Positions 24,740-36,861 of a stretch of DNA of 64,000 bases are shown one piece after another. Both the position numbers and the translations under genes were made by a program. The notes below the pieces were generated by a model. It was given only the letters and a program-made list of their open reading frames with translations, ran no database searches and was not told the origin of the DNA. The stretch comes from Burhinus oedicnemus. Lineage: Eukaryota; Chordata; Aves; Charadriiformes; Burhinidae. The number at the start of each line of letters is the position of its first letter. Position 1 is the first letter of the stretch. The stretch spans positions 505,714-569,713 of the forward strand of contig VFFE01007078.1 of the NCBI GenBank assembly GCA_008921705.1. Reading direction: 5' to 3'.

Positions 24740-24820
24740 TGGCTTATGGCATTCTGAAAGAGAGTGGTTCGAGAGGCCATAAGCCAAAAAGGTGAGTATC
24801 CCACTTTTTCCATAGTGGGA
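24740..24820 (+). repeat. Two successive inverted repeats
   Basis: TGGCTTATGGC (24740-24750) pairs exactly with GCCATAAGCCA (24776-24786) across a 25-nt loop. TCCCACT (24799-24805) pairs with AGTGGGA (24814-24820) across 8 nt. Function unknown. Confidence 0.6.
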
Positions 24821-27385
24821 CCTGAGGATGTGTCAGAGAAGCATAAGAGTAGCTAAAGGAGAAAAATTTTTAAATAGCTGGGATGGAGGTAGTATACAAA
24901 TATGAGATCAGTCCTTGGAGACTTTTTAAATTATTTATTTTTCCAAAGGAAAACATAACACAATATGTTGATGTGCTTATAGAAATGCTAATCAGGATGC
25001 AAAAAATACTAGGAAAATTAGCGTTTCAATTTTCAACTTATTTTATACCTACTACAGAAAGAAGAAAATAATTTATATCCAATAAATATCTAGAATAAAT
25101 AATAGTTACCGTACTTACAAACTGATTGGTGAGGTATCCTCCTTTCCTTGGTCAGAGCACCCAAAATATTCTATTTGGAGAAAAAGCCAGCAGTTCTGTC
25201 ATTTTACTGATTATTCTTTTCTGCAGAAACTTCTTTCACTGTAGTGGTTGTCATGCATTGCTATGACTGTATCAGTTCAAAGTGCATGTTTGTGAAATGG
25301 TGTTAATTATTTTTGGGTATTATAAGTAATATTTCACTGTCAAAAGGAGCTAATTAGGTTATTGAGTGAAATCTTCTGTGCTGATTTGATTTGTATTAAC
25401 AAAAAAAAAAAGATATTGATTCCGTCCAGCAAAAGCATAGGCATACTGCTTTTGTTCTTTAGTGTCTAGTCACTTTAGTGTAGTTTTGGTGAATAGAAAC
25501 AGAACTGTCACTACAGAAACACACTGAACATAATTCTGCATGTATGTAATTGAGTGGATAGGCCTAAAATGCATGACACTTTTCTGTTCAGTAGAACAAT
25601 ATTGGCTGTTTCTAAGGTTCATGTTTTGATGTGCATTCTCTCATATGTTTGACACTGTATTGTTCATTTTTATGAAGTAAATATAAAAAAAGTTGAAGAT
25701 TTAACATAAATATAGTATTTGTAGTCTTTGTGCAAATAGATAAAATGGTCTTATTGAAGTAAAAGGCTGTTCGCTTAAATTCCTGTTATGTCTCTATATG
25801 TAGAAAGGCACACAAAAAGCTGGTTGTATCACAGCTGAAAAGTTTCATTGTTCCGTTTGTTTTTTCATTATTTAGGAATTCTTAAACTGGTTCATTTTCA
25901 AAGAGGGAACTTAACCATAAATGTAGTCCTGCAGCTGTGTCAAAATGTAACTTGCGTTTGTATTCATTTCACACACTTCAAAGGTAACTTTGGAGAATTC
26001 AGCTTGAATTTATATTCTAAACAGAATCCCATTGTCCTGAAGTAAAGTCAAGAAGTGTAATGGGTTCTTCCTTTTTTGCTATATGCTTCCCCTTTGGATT
26101 CATACCTTTTACTTCTTCTATATGTTTTGAGTGAGGAAATAATTTTGATAAAACCTTCCTATATAGATTGAAATACATAACTCCTCTCAGAAAAGTACGC
26201 TATGAAATAGGAAGAAAAGGTAGTTCTATTCCCCTGGAAACAATTGCTTCTTAAATTGTAAATTTTGATCAAAATACTTTTCATTTTATGTTCCTGAGTA
26301 ATTAAGATTAAAGTTGAGTTAGTTTTAAGAATTTTTAAAACTTTGTTTATAATCATAAACCTATATTTGAGAAGCAGAACAAGTAGTCATTACAGAAGCT
26401 CAACGCAGAACATGTCTGCACCTCTCGTTAAAATTAATGAATTTTCTTCTTTCCACAGAAAGACTACTTAGTCATTTTTCTTAGATTACGTTAGCATTAC
26501 TCTACAAAAATACTGGCAATTTTGTTTTATGGAAATATTGTGGGTTATAAGATTTGTTTAACCAAATGTTAAATTAATAATTACTTGGGAGTTGTTGCAA
26601 TGAATATTCCAGGCTTCTAGAATGTCTATAACACCAAACTCAGTAAACATAGAGCATCAGTAGATACATTTTATTGGTGTTAACAAGTTTTGCTTTACAG
26701 TTCAGAGCACTGAAATTGTTTCTCTTCAGTTTCTTCTCCCCTTTTTATCAAAAAGAAGTTTAACAGACATTCTTAAACAGGTGGGGTTTAGTTTTGTGGG
26801 TGGTTTTTTTGTATGGGAAACATAGTGGAGGCAGGGACAATTATAAACTGGGTTAGGTATTGGGGAGGACTTTTAAAGCAGATGAGGTCTTGTCTCCTCT
26901 TACTACTTCCAGCTCTCCATCAGTAATTCTGAACTGGACTTTTAGAAGTCCCTGACTTGTGCCTGATGTTCCCTCTCTGTAGTTGTAGCAGAAGAGGATG
27001 TCTTTTTATGTTGTTTAATAAATTAATTTTTGTAAGAATAAAAAAGAAATTATCCTTATTCTTAAGACTGGTACAAGATAACATGGCTCACAGTATGATT
27101 TAAGTATTTTAGAATAAAATTTGGGCACATTAGAAGTGTTGCCATTTGGACCTGGCATGAAATTATGAGTATTTTATGGTTATATAATAAAATATATAAT
27201 TATTTAAATGAACTATTTCAAAGACAAGAGGTAAAGGAGATTCTGCTTATAAGAAGCTGAAATTCTTGTAGTTTGAACTTCATCCACATCGTATCCTTGC
27301 ATTGGTTTTGTTGGCTTTTCTGACACAAAGTGTTAGAACAGGTGTCTCAACACAGGTAGTCAGAGGAGCAGTCTCTTCTATGTGA

Positions 27386-27444
27386 TTTTTTTTTTTTTTT
27401 TTTTATTTGTTCCAAGCTTACTTTGTCCTGTCTGGGGGGGGGGG
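27386..27444 (+). repeat. Poly-T (19) and poly-G (11) runs
   Basis: 19 T at 27386-27404 and 11 G at 27434-27444. The G run is a likely spot for sequencing error or polymorphism. Confidence 0.85.
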
Positions 27445-28060
27445 AAGAGGCAAAGGTAAGCACATGACATCTCCCTCCCTGTACAATCTCTTCTCCCATC
27501 CCCCAACAATGTTCAAATTACCAGTTTTCAAAGAAGTATAAAATCCATTTAAGAACTATCATTCACTCATTGGTTTGTCCTGCTGAGTGCTAGCAATATG
27601 CTTCTTAAGGTATATATATTCTGTTAGCATGAGCAGGTTTGATTATTAATCTTCTCATCCTTTTTTATCTTAATCTGTTCTATCTAAGCAGATATTCCTG
27701 TATCTGAAGCAAGTATTCTCCTCTTATAGTATTTTATAGCTTCTTTACCAAGAACGAAACTCTAGCAAAAAATTAAAGCATCTCTACTAGTTCATGTCTA
27801 CTTTTTTTGCGGTACTGAACTGTAAAGGTAAAACTATGGAGCAATAGTACTCCAAAATTATTTAAAGTGTTACTTAAAAGCAAATGTAAAGAAAACTTTC
27901 ACCAGTCAGGCTTAGCTGAGTTAACATTTGAAAAATAATGGTGCCAATTTGCATGTTATGTATTTGTATTCATGCTGATTGGGTTATCCCTACCAAACCT
28001 ACCAAACCAGTTGCTAATTTTTCTTATTGTCACATGCTTGGGCATTGATTTGAAAGGCAT

Positions 28061-29110
28061 ATAGAATCATAGAATCGTTTAGGTTGGAAAAGACCTTTAA
28101 GATCATCTAGTCCAACCATTGACCCTACTCTACCAGGTCTGCCACTAAACCATGTCTCTAAGCACCACATTTACACAACTTTTAAACACATCTAGGGATG
28201 GGGACTCAACCACCTCCCTGGGCAGCCTGTTCCAATGTTTGATAACTCTTTCACTGAAAAATTTTTTCCTAATGTCTAGCCTAAACCTCCCCTGGTGCAA
28301 CTTGAACCCGTTTCCTCTTGTCCTATCGCTAGTTACTTGGGACAAGAGACCAGCGCCCATCTCACTACAGCCTCCTTTCAGGTAGTTGTAGAGAGCAATA
28401 AGGTCTCCCCTCAGCCTTCTCTTCTCCAGACTAAACAATCCTAATTCCTTCAGCCGCTCCTCATAAGACGTGTTCTCCACACCCCTCACCAGCTTTGTTG
28501 CTTTCTCTGGACATGCTCCAGCACCTCAGTGTCCCTCCTATACTGTGGCGCCCAAAACTGAAGACATGTTCTCCACACCCCTCACCAGCTTTGTTGCTTT
28601 CTCTGGACATGCTCCAGCACCTCAGTGTCCCTCCTATACTGTGGCGCCCAAAACTGAAGACAGTACTCAAGCTGCGGCCTCACCAGTGCTGAGTACAGGG
28701 GCACGATCCCTTCCCTACTTCTGCTGGCCACACTATTCTTGATACAGGCCAAGATGCCATTGGCCTTCTTGGCTACCTGGGCACACTGCTGGCTCGTGTT
28801 CAGCCAGCTGTCCACCAGGACCCCCAGATCCTTCTCTGCCAGGCAGCTCTCCAGCCACTCCTCCCCAAGCCTGTAGCGTTGCCTGGGGTTGTTGTGACCC
28901 AAGTGCAGGACCCGGCACTTGGCCTTGTTAAACCTCATGCAATTGGTTTCAGCCCATCGATCCAGTCTGCCCAGGTCTCTCTGCAGAGCCTCCCTACCCG
29001 CAAGCAGATCAACATTCCCGCTTAATTTGGTGTCATCTGCAGACTTAGTGAGGGTGCACTCAATCCTCTTGTCCAGATCATCAATAAAGTAGCAAACAAG
29101 AGGATCTCCA
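28061..29110 (-). mobile_element. CR1 LINE, 3' half, antisense
   Basis: About 1.05 kb of CR1 on the minus strand. The 3' end is at 28061 (ATAGAATCATAGAATCG, the complement of the CR1 terminal octamers). In order on the minus strand: [16 protein letters not shown], with Ser replacing the first residue of the FADD catalytic motif; [58 protein letters not shown]; then in a shifted frame [20 protein letters not shown] and [20 protein letters not shown]. It is 5'-truncated just before the catalytic motif. A 1-nt deletion after HVQR shifts the frame. A 96-bp segment is tandemly duplicated (separate entry). The copy is dead. Confidence 0.95.
28471..28662 (-). repeat. Identical 96-bp tandem duplication inside CR1
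   Basis: 28471-28566 and 28567-28662 are identical by eye, beginning TGTTCTCCACACCCCTCACC. 96 bp is 32 codons, so the duplication does not itself shift the frame. Both copies carry the same 1-nt deletion relative to the usual CR1 reading, so the deletion came before the duplication. Confidence 0.93.
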
Positions 29111-32100
29111 GAAAAACTTTTTTTTAGAGAGAGAAAAAGGAAGTTAGAAATACAGTAATACAGTAGAAATACAATAATATAGAAATAATAGTTTTTCTGT
29201 TATCCCTTTTCTCCCCCCAGTGCTTAGGTAGCAAATGTCACAGTAGATTCCTTAGTGTAGATCAGTCTTTTGCATTCTCTATACCCCATCTGTTTGGTTT
29301 TTTTCTCTATGCTTCTAAGAAAAACTATGACCTTGTCCAGAATAGGACAAGTATTTGTTATGTCCTTTGAAATGTTCTGCTGATAAAATGTTCTGAGTTC
29401 TCTTGCGTCTTGTGCCATTGAATTTTATATGTGGTTTAGTAGAGTTTCACTGCTAACCTTCCATTAGCATTATTCTCTCCCTTTCTGACATTTTTCTTAC
29501 TTCTGGAATGGGACATGAACTCACAGGGACTTTAACTTCAGCAGGTTCGTATTTGTGGAGCTCCCATCCACAGAGTTCTCTAGCTAGAATTCATTTTTCA
29601 TTATGTATTCAGATCATCCTACCAGGAAATGTGAGCCATATTTGTAGGAAAGATTCAGGAGTAACTTGGTTTAGGGAAATTCCTTCCTGATGCTCAATCT
29701 GGTATTTCTAGAACCATGAATGTCATTGCAACAGAAGATTCTCTAATATCCCATTCAGTATCTCTTTCTACCTACAGTGCTTGAGAGAGAGCCAAGAAGT
29801 GAATCCTCAGTATACCAATCTATATTTTGCATCCAAAAAGAAAAGCACCCATAGATTTCTGCAAACCTGAAGAACAAGTATTGATTATAGGCATTTAATC
29901 TGTGAAGGTACACTGGAACTGGAGCAAGTTGGAATTTTGGCCTTTATCCTTTCTTTTCCTCAGGCTTTTACACATAAGTAGTGATGAACTGTGTCAATAG
30001 TTACTAGTCTGTTACCAGGATTTGTTAACAGCATTTTTGACTCAGAACCACATAAGAATTTCTTAACCTATTAAAGAAACTTTTGGCTCAAAAAACAGTA
30101 CCATGGGAGTGGGGTTTATTCATTTCAGTATACTATCATTAAACTAGTGCTTTCAAATCAGTTCTCTGAAGTTTTTCGCCATTTCAGTGATATTAAGTTA
30201 GCAGATAGTTGGCTGAAAAACAAAATATTAAATTATTACTGGTTTTATTATTTCTCTTCAAATCTTTGACTTCTGACATGTTTGTGATGAGAAAATAACA
30301 GGCTAATTCGTTAGATATACTTATGAACTGAATTCTTTCTTTCGGCTGCTGTAAATCATGGCTACAAAAAGGTTACCAATTAATCTTTACATGGGAGACC
30401 CAATTGGAAAATGTTCCTAAATTACAAGCAAAAGCTACTTAATTCATTTTTTGATATACAAGAGAACATTAAAAGTAAAATCTCTTTTGTCTACAATCAG
30501 ATAAGCATTGTAGCAGTGGTTTTGATTTGGTTACCTTGAAAATTACTTAATTAGGTTAGGAAGTGGATGATTTCAGGAAAACATGGTCATTTGAAAGGAA
30601 ATGTAGTGATTTGGAGTTGAGTTTTAAATTAATCAGAGAATGAGCCTAGGACTTTCTATAACATGATCTTAAAATACTGTTCTGTATGTTGTATGTATTT
30701 TCAGTAGTAGAAAGTAGTGTCACTCTAGGGTGCAGCATTATAATTTGGGACAAACGTACACAGAAGTGTATTTGGCAGCTACAGATTTCATTGATTTCCT
30801 ATTAAAAGACCATGAATGAAATTGTGGATACATTGAAGATGATGGAGTTGTCCTAATGACTTTTAAGACAATTTCAAACCATGCATCTTAGGTAGCTTGA
30901 TTTGGTATTATTTCAAAATTTTGTCTACAAAGATAATTGTTCCCTGTTATTCCTGTGCTTAAGTTGTGTGATGTGTATTTGATTTAAATGAGGATAATTA
31001 TATGCCTTATATGATTAGACTAGAATAAGTTTTATGTTTAGGATTTACTTTATTTGATTTGCCAACTGAATCTGCATTAAGTGTCTTGCAGTACCTTGGC
31101 TTGTGAATAGTATTCCCTGTTGAGATGATGAAGCTTTAAATGTGTACTATATCATGAACTTTAATATGCCTTTCATACTCCATTATATGGTTGTCAATAA
31201 ATTCAGTATGGCACAGGGCTCCAAATGTTGCATTTTCATTTCTTACTGTCTAAAAGAAATCAATATCTATGTACATAGAAGAACAGGAAGAAATTCTCTA
31301 ACAGTTTTATCAAAGACATGCAGTCCTTAAAAATTTCAGTTACAGTGTACTGGATTCCTTAATTAGTTAACTACGGGTTACAGTTTAACAGGTAATAGTG
31401 AACTGCATGATTCACCAAATCACATGTGCAAAGATAACTGCTTAGTTAAATTAGGATTTCCATATTAAATAACTTGGTTAAAAATAATTTAAGCTTTTCT
31501 GTCATTCCCGCCCCCCATAGGGAAGCTGAAACATGACTCTTGGGAATGTATACAAAATTTCAGACAATATGCTGGTTGAAGCAAGAATAGGCAGGGAGAG
31601 AGGTTAGAGCTGGATGAATAAAGAGTATTTAATATAGTTTTTACTACATTAAATGGATTTCAGTGAAATTCTGCAAAATGCTTGCATTTCGTATTTCCCT
31701 TCATTCTCCTTCAGAAGTGTACTGAATTGTTAAAACAGATGGTCCGGTAGGTGTTTAATTATCTTTATCCTGGCTTTATTTTCAAAATGAAAGAGAAATC
31801 TGAATACTTCTTGCAGACTTATTATAGTGGTTCCATCATTACACTATCTGCATTCTTGTTACCAAAACTAGTTGAATTTTTGTTTACATATACATTTGTA
31901 ATTCACTCAATACTCTGAATCTCTTGTATTCTTAGATGTGCTAATTTTGGAATTATAGTATTCATTTTTTGTCATCATCATGAAACATGATTAAGTACCA
32001 TAGTAATAAAAAATACGCTTGTTATTCAATAGAATCCAATATTATGAATATATGAGTATTTTCTACAGTGAAATATTATACTTTGTCAGAAGCTGCATGG

Positions 32101-33170
32101 TATATTGTATGTTGTTGCAAGACAAAGCCTCCTATAAATTTGAGAAACTAAGTGTCTGTCGAGATAAAAGGACTCCTTAAAGACCAAACCAAAGGAAGGC
32201 TGCATAAGCTGCTTTTGTGGGAGAAGACATTCACTTAACGTCACTGGATCTCTGAAATACCAGGAGTCCTTAGTAAAATTTTGTTTTTTCTAAGGACTTG
32301 GCAAATATAGAGGAGAAGGACCATGTTAATGTTTCAGTCATCAGGAAAAGCTACAGTTTAGTGTCAGAATTGGCCACATCAATATCCAAATTCATTTTTT
32401 TTCCTAGTATTCACAAAAATACAGTTGTTACTGCCCACTGTGTGTGATGGTTGTTGGTGTTGCTTCCTTACATAAGCATTCTCCCAATACTTGCCTTACA
32501 ACTTAGTAAATTACTGGGTTTTGTTGGAGAAGCAAGGCAGTGCAGTGTCATCAGTACTATTCCAGCTTAATTTGTGATGAAAAATTACTGAGATTATTAA
32601 CACACATGAGAATGAATGAGCTACAGATTCTTCTAGCTAAGGAAAATGTCACTGTGGATCCTGAGTTTTGATGCTTGGTTTGTAGTTTCTGACTTGGGCT
32701 ATTTCAACGTTCTTTTAAACTGTGGGTTCATTTCTGTAGAGGAAAGGTTATTCCCTATTAATAAATGAAATCTCAGCTTTCTGTAAGTACATTTCACTTC
32801 TGCATGAAATTTTCCTGGAGAACGTGATTATTTAGCATGTAATTGGTAATATGCTCATGAAATAATTGAGTGGTAAACAAAACCAGAATCACAAAAACTA
32901 CAGCTGTGTTAAATTATACTTAATGTCCTATACAAGCAGAAAGAATGAACTGTTTATTTTCCAAACAATAAAATTTCTAGTTTAGTTTTCAATGTAATTT
33001 TTTTTAGAAAGTAAATTAAGTTTCATACTTTGAATAAATTTATGTTCTGCAATTCTGATGCTATAAAGCTAATTTACAAAGTTGAAAAACTGTGCTGAGT
33101 GCATAGAAATCAATTTCATAGTGGTCTTAAGTTGTTTTTTCCTTTGGTCGCTGGCTAGTAGAATATGCTG

Positions 33171-33205
33171 GAAACCATAGTAACAAAAAGTGCTACCATG
33201 GTTGC
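33171..33205 (+). promoter_or_regulatory. Paired X-box-like (RFX) sites
   Basis: GAAACCATAGTAAC (33171-33184) matches GTHNYYATRRNAAC at 13 of 14 positions. GCTACCATGGTTGC (33192-33205) matches at 12 of 14 on its complement. The centres are 21 bp apart, about two helical turns, and about 300 bp upstream of the PX-core exon. Whether they bind is unknown. Confidence 0.35.
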
Positions 33206-33256
33206 CCCAGAGTCATGTTAAAATGAGCAAGCTATGTTTGTCTTGATTAATATAAT

Positions 33257-33298
33257 AAAAAGAGACAAAAAGAGAAAGAGAGGGAAGAAGGGAAAGAA
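33257..33298 (+). repeat. GA-rich purine tract
   Basis: 42 nt with a single pyrimidine (C at 33266), built from AAGAGA and GGGAA units, about 200 bp before exon 33498-33638. Confidence 0.8.
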
Positions 33299-33497
33299 TA
33301 AGGTTAATGACCTCTACAACAGAAACAACAAATGTACAGTCAGAGATGTATCTTATGGATAAGGGATCCTGGAACTTCTGGTACCATTGCATCATGAATG
33401 TGAAGGTTTTAAGCCACAAAGCTATAAAGAGTAAAGGAGATAGATTAATTCAGTGGTTTGTCTTTAAATTATTTCTTTCTGTGTCTGTATTTTGCAG

Positions 33498-33638
33498 GTT
33501 TATATTAGGATAAAGGATGATGAATGGAATGTTTATCGAAGATATGCGGAATTCAGAAGCTTGCATCATAAATTACAGAATAAATACCAGCAAGTGAGGA
33601 CTTTTAACTTTCCACCAAAAAAGGCCATTGGAAACAAG
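33498..33638 (+). CDS. SNX29: SNX29 exon: PX domain core
   Basis: This is a 141-nt exon of 47 codons, phase 0 at both ends. It reads VYIRIKDDEWNVYRRYAEFR, then the SLHHKLQNKY helix, then FPPKKAIGNK. YRRYAEF is the signature containing the arginine that contacts the 3-phosphate in PX domains. FPPKK is the proline-rich loop with a basic residue facing the membrane lipid. Both are intact, so phosphoinositide binding is possible in principle. The acceptor TTTTGCAG ends at 33497. The donor at 33639 is AAG|GTACTT, which lacks the usual G at +5 and is weak. An internal CAA|GTGAGG at 33594 could act as an alternative in-frame donor (see findings). The next exon is 48957-49096. Confidence 0.95.
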
Positions 33639-36136
33639 GTACTTAAAAGAACTCATAGTATCAATAAGAGTTGGGGAAAAAACATTTCCTATCCACACAC
33701 ACGAAAAAAGAGGTGGCTATCATAAATATTTTTTACACCTGCTGGACGGACAGTACCTGCTATTTTTACACAGACTTTGCCCTCATCAGCTGCAGATTTA
33801 CTGATAATGTAGTTAATCCATTGATTTTTCACACGCTGAAAAGACAGCTTTTTTTATTGAATGAAATATTGATGACATACACAGTAGACAAATGCACAAA
33901 ACCCCAAAAACTGTACTGGACAGCTGTATATGGAAAATGTAATCTCTACTCCATTCTTTTCAATAAATGCCAGCAATTAACAGGGGTCAGTAATTCATTA
34001 AATATTTCTGTAAATTTTAAAAAGTATCAGTCTAAATTCCTTAAATTTCCTGTGCTGTTCACCAGTTGTTTTAACTTTTTGAACAAGCTTTTTAAAGGTG
34101 CTTAATTCCTATAATCTGTGTCTTTGTGGCTTAGCTCTCCCATTTTAAAATGGGAATTTCTGCTTTTTCCTATCATACAGGGATTTTGCAAGAGATACAG
34201 TAAATATTGTAGTATGTATGTAGTATCATGTTGTTTAATCCTTAATCACCAAAACCTTAAAATGTTTGAGAGCTTAAATACACATCGCAATATATTTCAA
34301 AAATCCAGTAAGGATTGAGAAGTAATTTTTCTTTACAGTGTAGGAGTGATCTAAAAAATTTATTTAATTATCACAAGTGAAATATTTGAGATTTAAATCA
34401 TGCTTGTAACTAAAAATGTCTATACTAAACCACTGGGTGCTTAAATCAGCATTCCTAATGTTAATTAAATTTGTTAGCTTTTATGTGGGATTTTCTCCTT
34501 TTATTTTTTTTGGCCTTAGTATCACTGAGTTCTTGTATCAAATATCTAAGAAGCACCAACCGTGTAATCAGTGTAGTCATCAAAAGAAAGCTGACATAAT
34601 GACTAAAATACTCAAAGATCTTCATGACGTTTTATTTGGCCTAAGACCACATTAATACATGTATCACTCAGATTATAGAATCATGCTAATTATCTGTTGC
34701 AACTTTGTCTTTGATAGAAAAATCGTCATTGCTAATTCATATGAAGTAACATAAAATTTCAAAAACAAATAGAAAAAAAATATTTATAAATTCCTTAATG
34801 GCATTCAGATGTCAGTGAATGTGGATTGTGAATGTTTAAAGATAGTAACTCTGACCTGACTTCAAATGATTTCCCAAGTGTTCCATAAAAATGAGTAGGT
34901 AAGCTTGGCACATGTGATACAAAATGAGTAGTAATGCACATAATCTGGAATAAGTGGTGGTGATATAAAGATATATGGAATTTATCAGTAAAATCTGTAG
35001 GTCGGTTTGCTTGGCATAAAGTCCAGAGTTGATGTAGTTGTTCATTGCCTACTAACCCAGTAAATGAAAGTACTTATGAAAGCTTTTTTTGCTTTTTTTG
35101 GTATATTAGAATTTTTCATTTCATTTTTAGTGGATAGTTTTGTAATAGAAACAATGTATTTTCTTCTTTGTTACATAACTAATTCTCCTTTTTTGAAGTG
35201 ATGGAGTATCAGCCACTTCAATAAATTACAAAAGCCTTCTTTTAAGCTTTTTTTGGTAGTCTTTCATCCTTAATTACTTTAAATACTAATTGAATTACAA
35301 CTTCAGTTGCACAATTGATGCATACAAAATTATCAGTTGAGCAACTAATGTAAAAATTTGCATCGTTTATTCTTTCAGTGCTTTAGCTTTGGGCTAAAAT
35401 TCTTAATCATGCATAAACCCGCATTCGCTTCCTGTCATATCAGATCTCAGAGAAGGTACCTTTTCTTTACCGTAAGAAATGGGTGCCATCCCTTGCACTC
35501 CTGAAAGACTCCTATGATGAGACAAGCCAGCTGTGTAATTGGAATTGATTAGCGATTATACTTCTGGCTACCTGCTGTAAAGAGCTTGCAAGTTGCAAAG
35601 TGGCACTTTCACATCAGCTTTTCAAGAGCTTACCTCAGGTTGTCACACAAGAGTTTATTTCCACAGCACATTGTGTAGGCAAATTTTTATCCTTTTAGTG
35701 GTGCTGTGTTCTGTACCGTGTCATAGTATGTATTGCGTTTAGGAATGTTGTATGGTTTTGTGTGGTATGGTGGATCATGCTTCAGGAACAATTACCTTAT
35801 AGATTCGGCAGCAATAGTAGCCCCTGGGAGCACATTGCACTGTGTACCTGACTGAGATGGGCTAATGGCCCTCCTTTCCATGACAGCAAGTTGAAGTAAT
35901 TGGAATGTTTAACAATTCAGTGTAAAATTAATTGATGTGGGTATGTCTGTCTTGGAATTCTGTAGAGCTTCAGTTTAAGATGAGGGATCTGTGCAGGGTG
36001 TTACACGTGCAAATGTTTGGTAATAAGCATTAGAAGAGATATTGTCAATACTAGTTTTTTCAATACTTCTTTTTTAAATTTAGTGGCTACCAAAGCATGT
36101 TCCCTTTTAGATATGCTGTTAGATTTCAATAGAATT

Positions 36137-36841
36137 TCTTTCAACAAATTATGTGTGTAGGATTAGAAACTAGCTTTGCTACTTGAGGAAACATAAATTT
36201 AATATACAGAAAACCAATTAGTAGAAAATGAACAGAGAAGAGGAAAGAGTACTGCTTTGGACAAATAACCTTTTTTCAATTACAAAGACAACTGTGTATT
36301 TGGCTTTCAGGTTGGTAACCTTATTTTCAGTGTATCAGTTTAAACATTTGAATATAGTAAGTTAGAACTAATGTAAAACAATTAAAAGAATAATTTGATT
36401 TATAAATGTTACTTTGAATCAAGTCAGAACAGATAATTTAATTACTGAAGGAAAAAATAGCAATAATGCTTGCAAGACTCCATGTATTGTTTCATATGTA
36501 CTAGTCCTCATGCTGTACATTTTCTACTAATGATCTTGCAGTGCTGATAGCAAATAGCTGTCAAAATACCTATAAGTAGTCCTTGCAAGAATAAGTGTTC
36601 TTCCTTTAGTTTATCGATGTTTTGTTTGAGTGAAAACAAGAAACGTATTTGTTTTCTTTTGTTGTGTGTATAAGAGAAATGTCGTATACTCACTGTATAT
36701 TTTTGTGCTTCTTTTTTAAACTGCAGATCATTTTATTTAAAACTTACAAATTTGAACTGTATTTTTAACACTTGAACTGTTTGTTTTTGTAGTTTTAAAA
36801 CATGCTCCCCATGTACCAGCCTGATTTGTGGTTTGCTAAGT
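36137..36841 (+). repeat. 705-bp repeat, left copy (likely false duplication)
   Basis: Identical by eye, line by line, to 36862-37566 at a constant offset of 725 (705 bp plus the 20-N gap). It starts TCTTTCAACAAATTATGTG and ends CTAAGT exactly at the gap. Confidence 0.93.
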
Positions 36842-36861
36842 NNNNNNNNNNNNNNNNNNNN
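36842..36861. other. Assembly gap (20 N) between two identical copies
   Basis: The gap lies exactly at the junction of two identical 705-bp copies, as expected when two overlapping contigs were scaffolded without being merged. Confidence 0.97.

Larger units (their letters stand above)
15500..33497 (+). other. SNX29 intron, about 18 kb
   Basis: Bounded by GTAAGT and TTTGCAG. It holds an antisense CR1 ORF1 remnant (about 16690-17030), a 20-N gap in poly-T (18337-18356), an ancient LINE relic (about 21470-22620), an inverted-repeat pair (24740-24820), poly-T and poly-G runs near 27386-27444, an antisense CR1 (28061-29110), a purine tract (33257-33298) and two X-box-like sites (33171-33205). The rest is AT-rich sequence in which I see no gene. 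A slightly CpG-richer patch near 15900-16100 is unassigned. Confidence 0.88.

Noticed and set aside
28145..28938. Minus-strand ORFs with apparent repeated peptide
   Set aside because: These are CR1 pieces; the repeated peptide comes from the 96-bp tandem duplication, not from a repeat protein.
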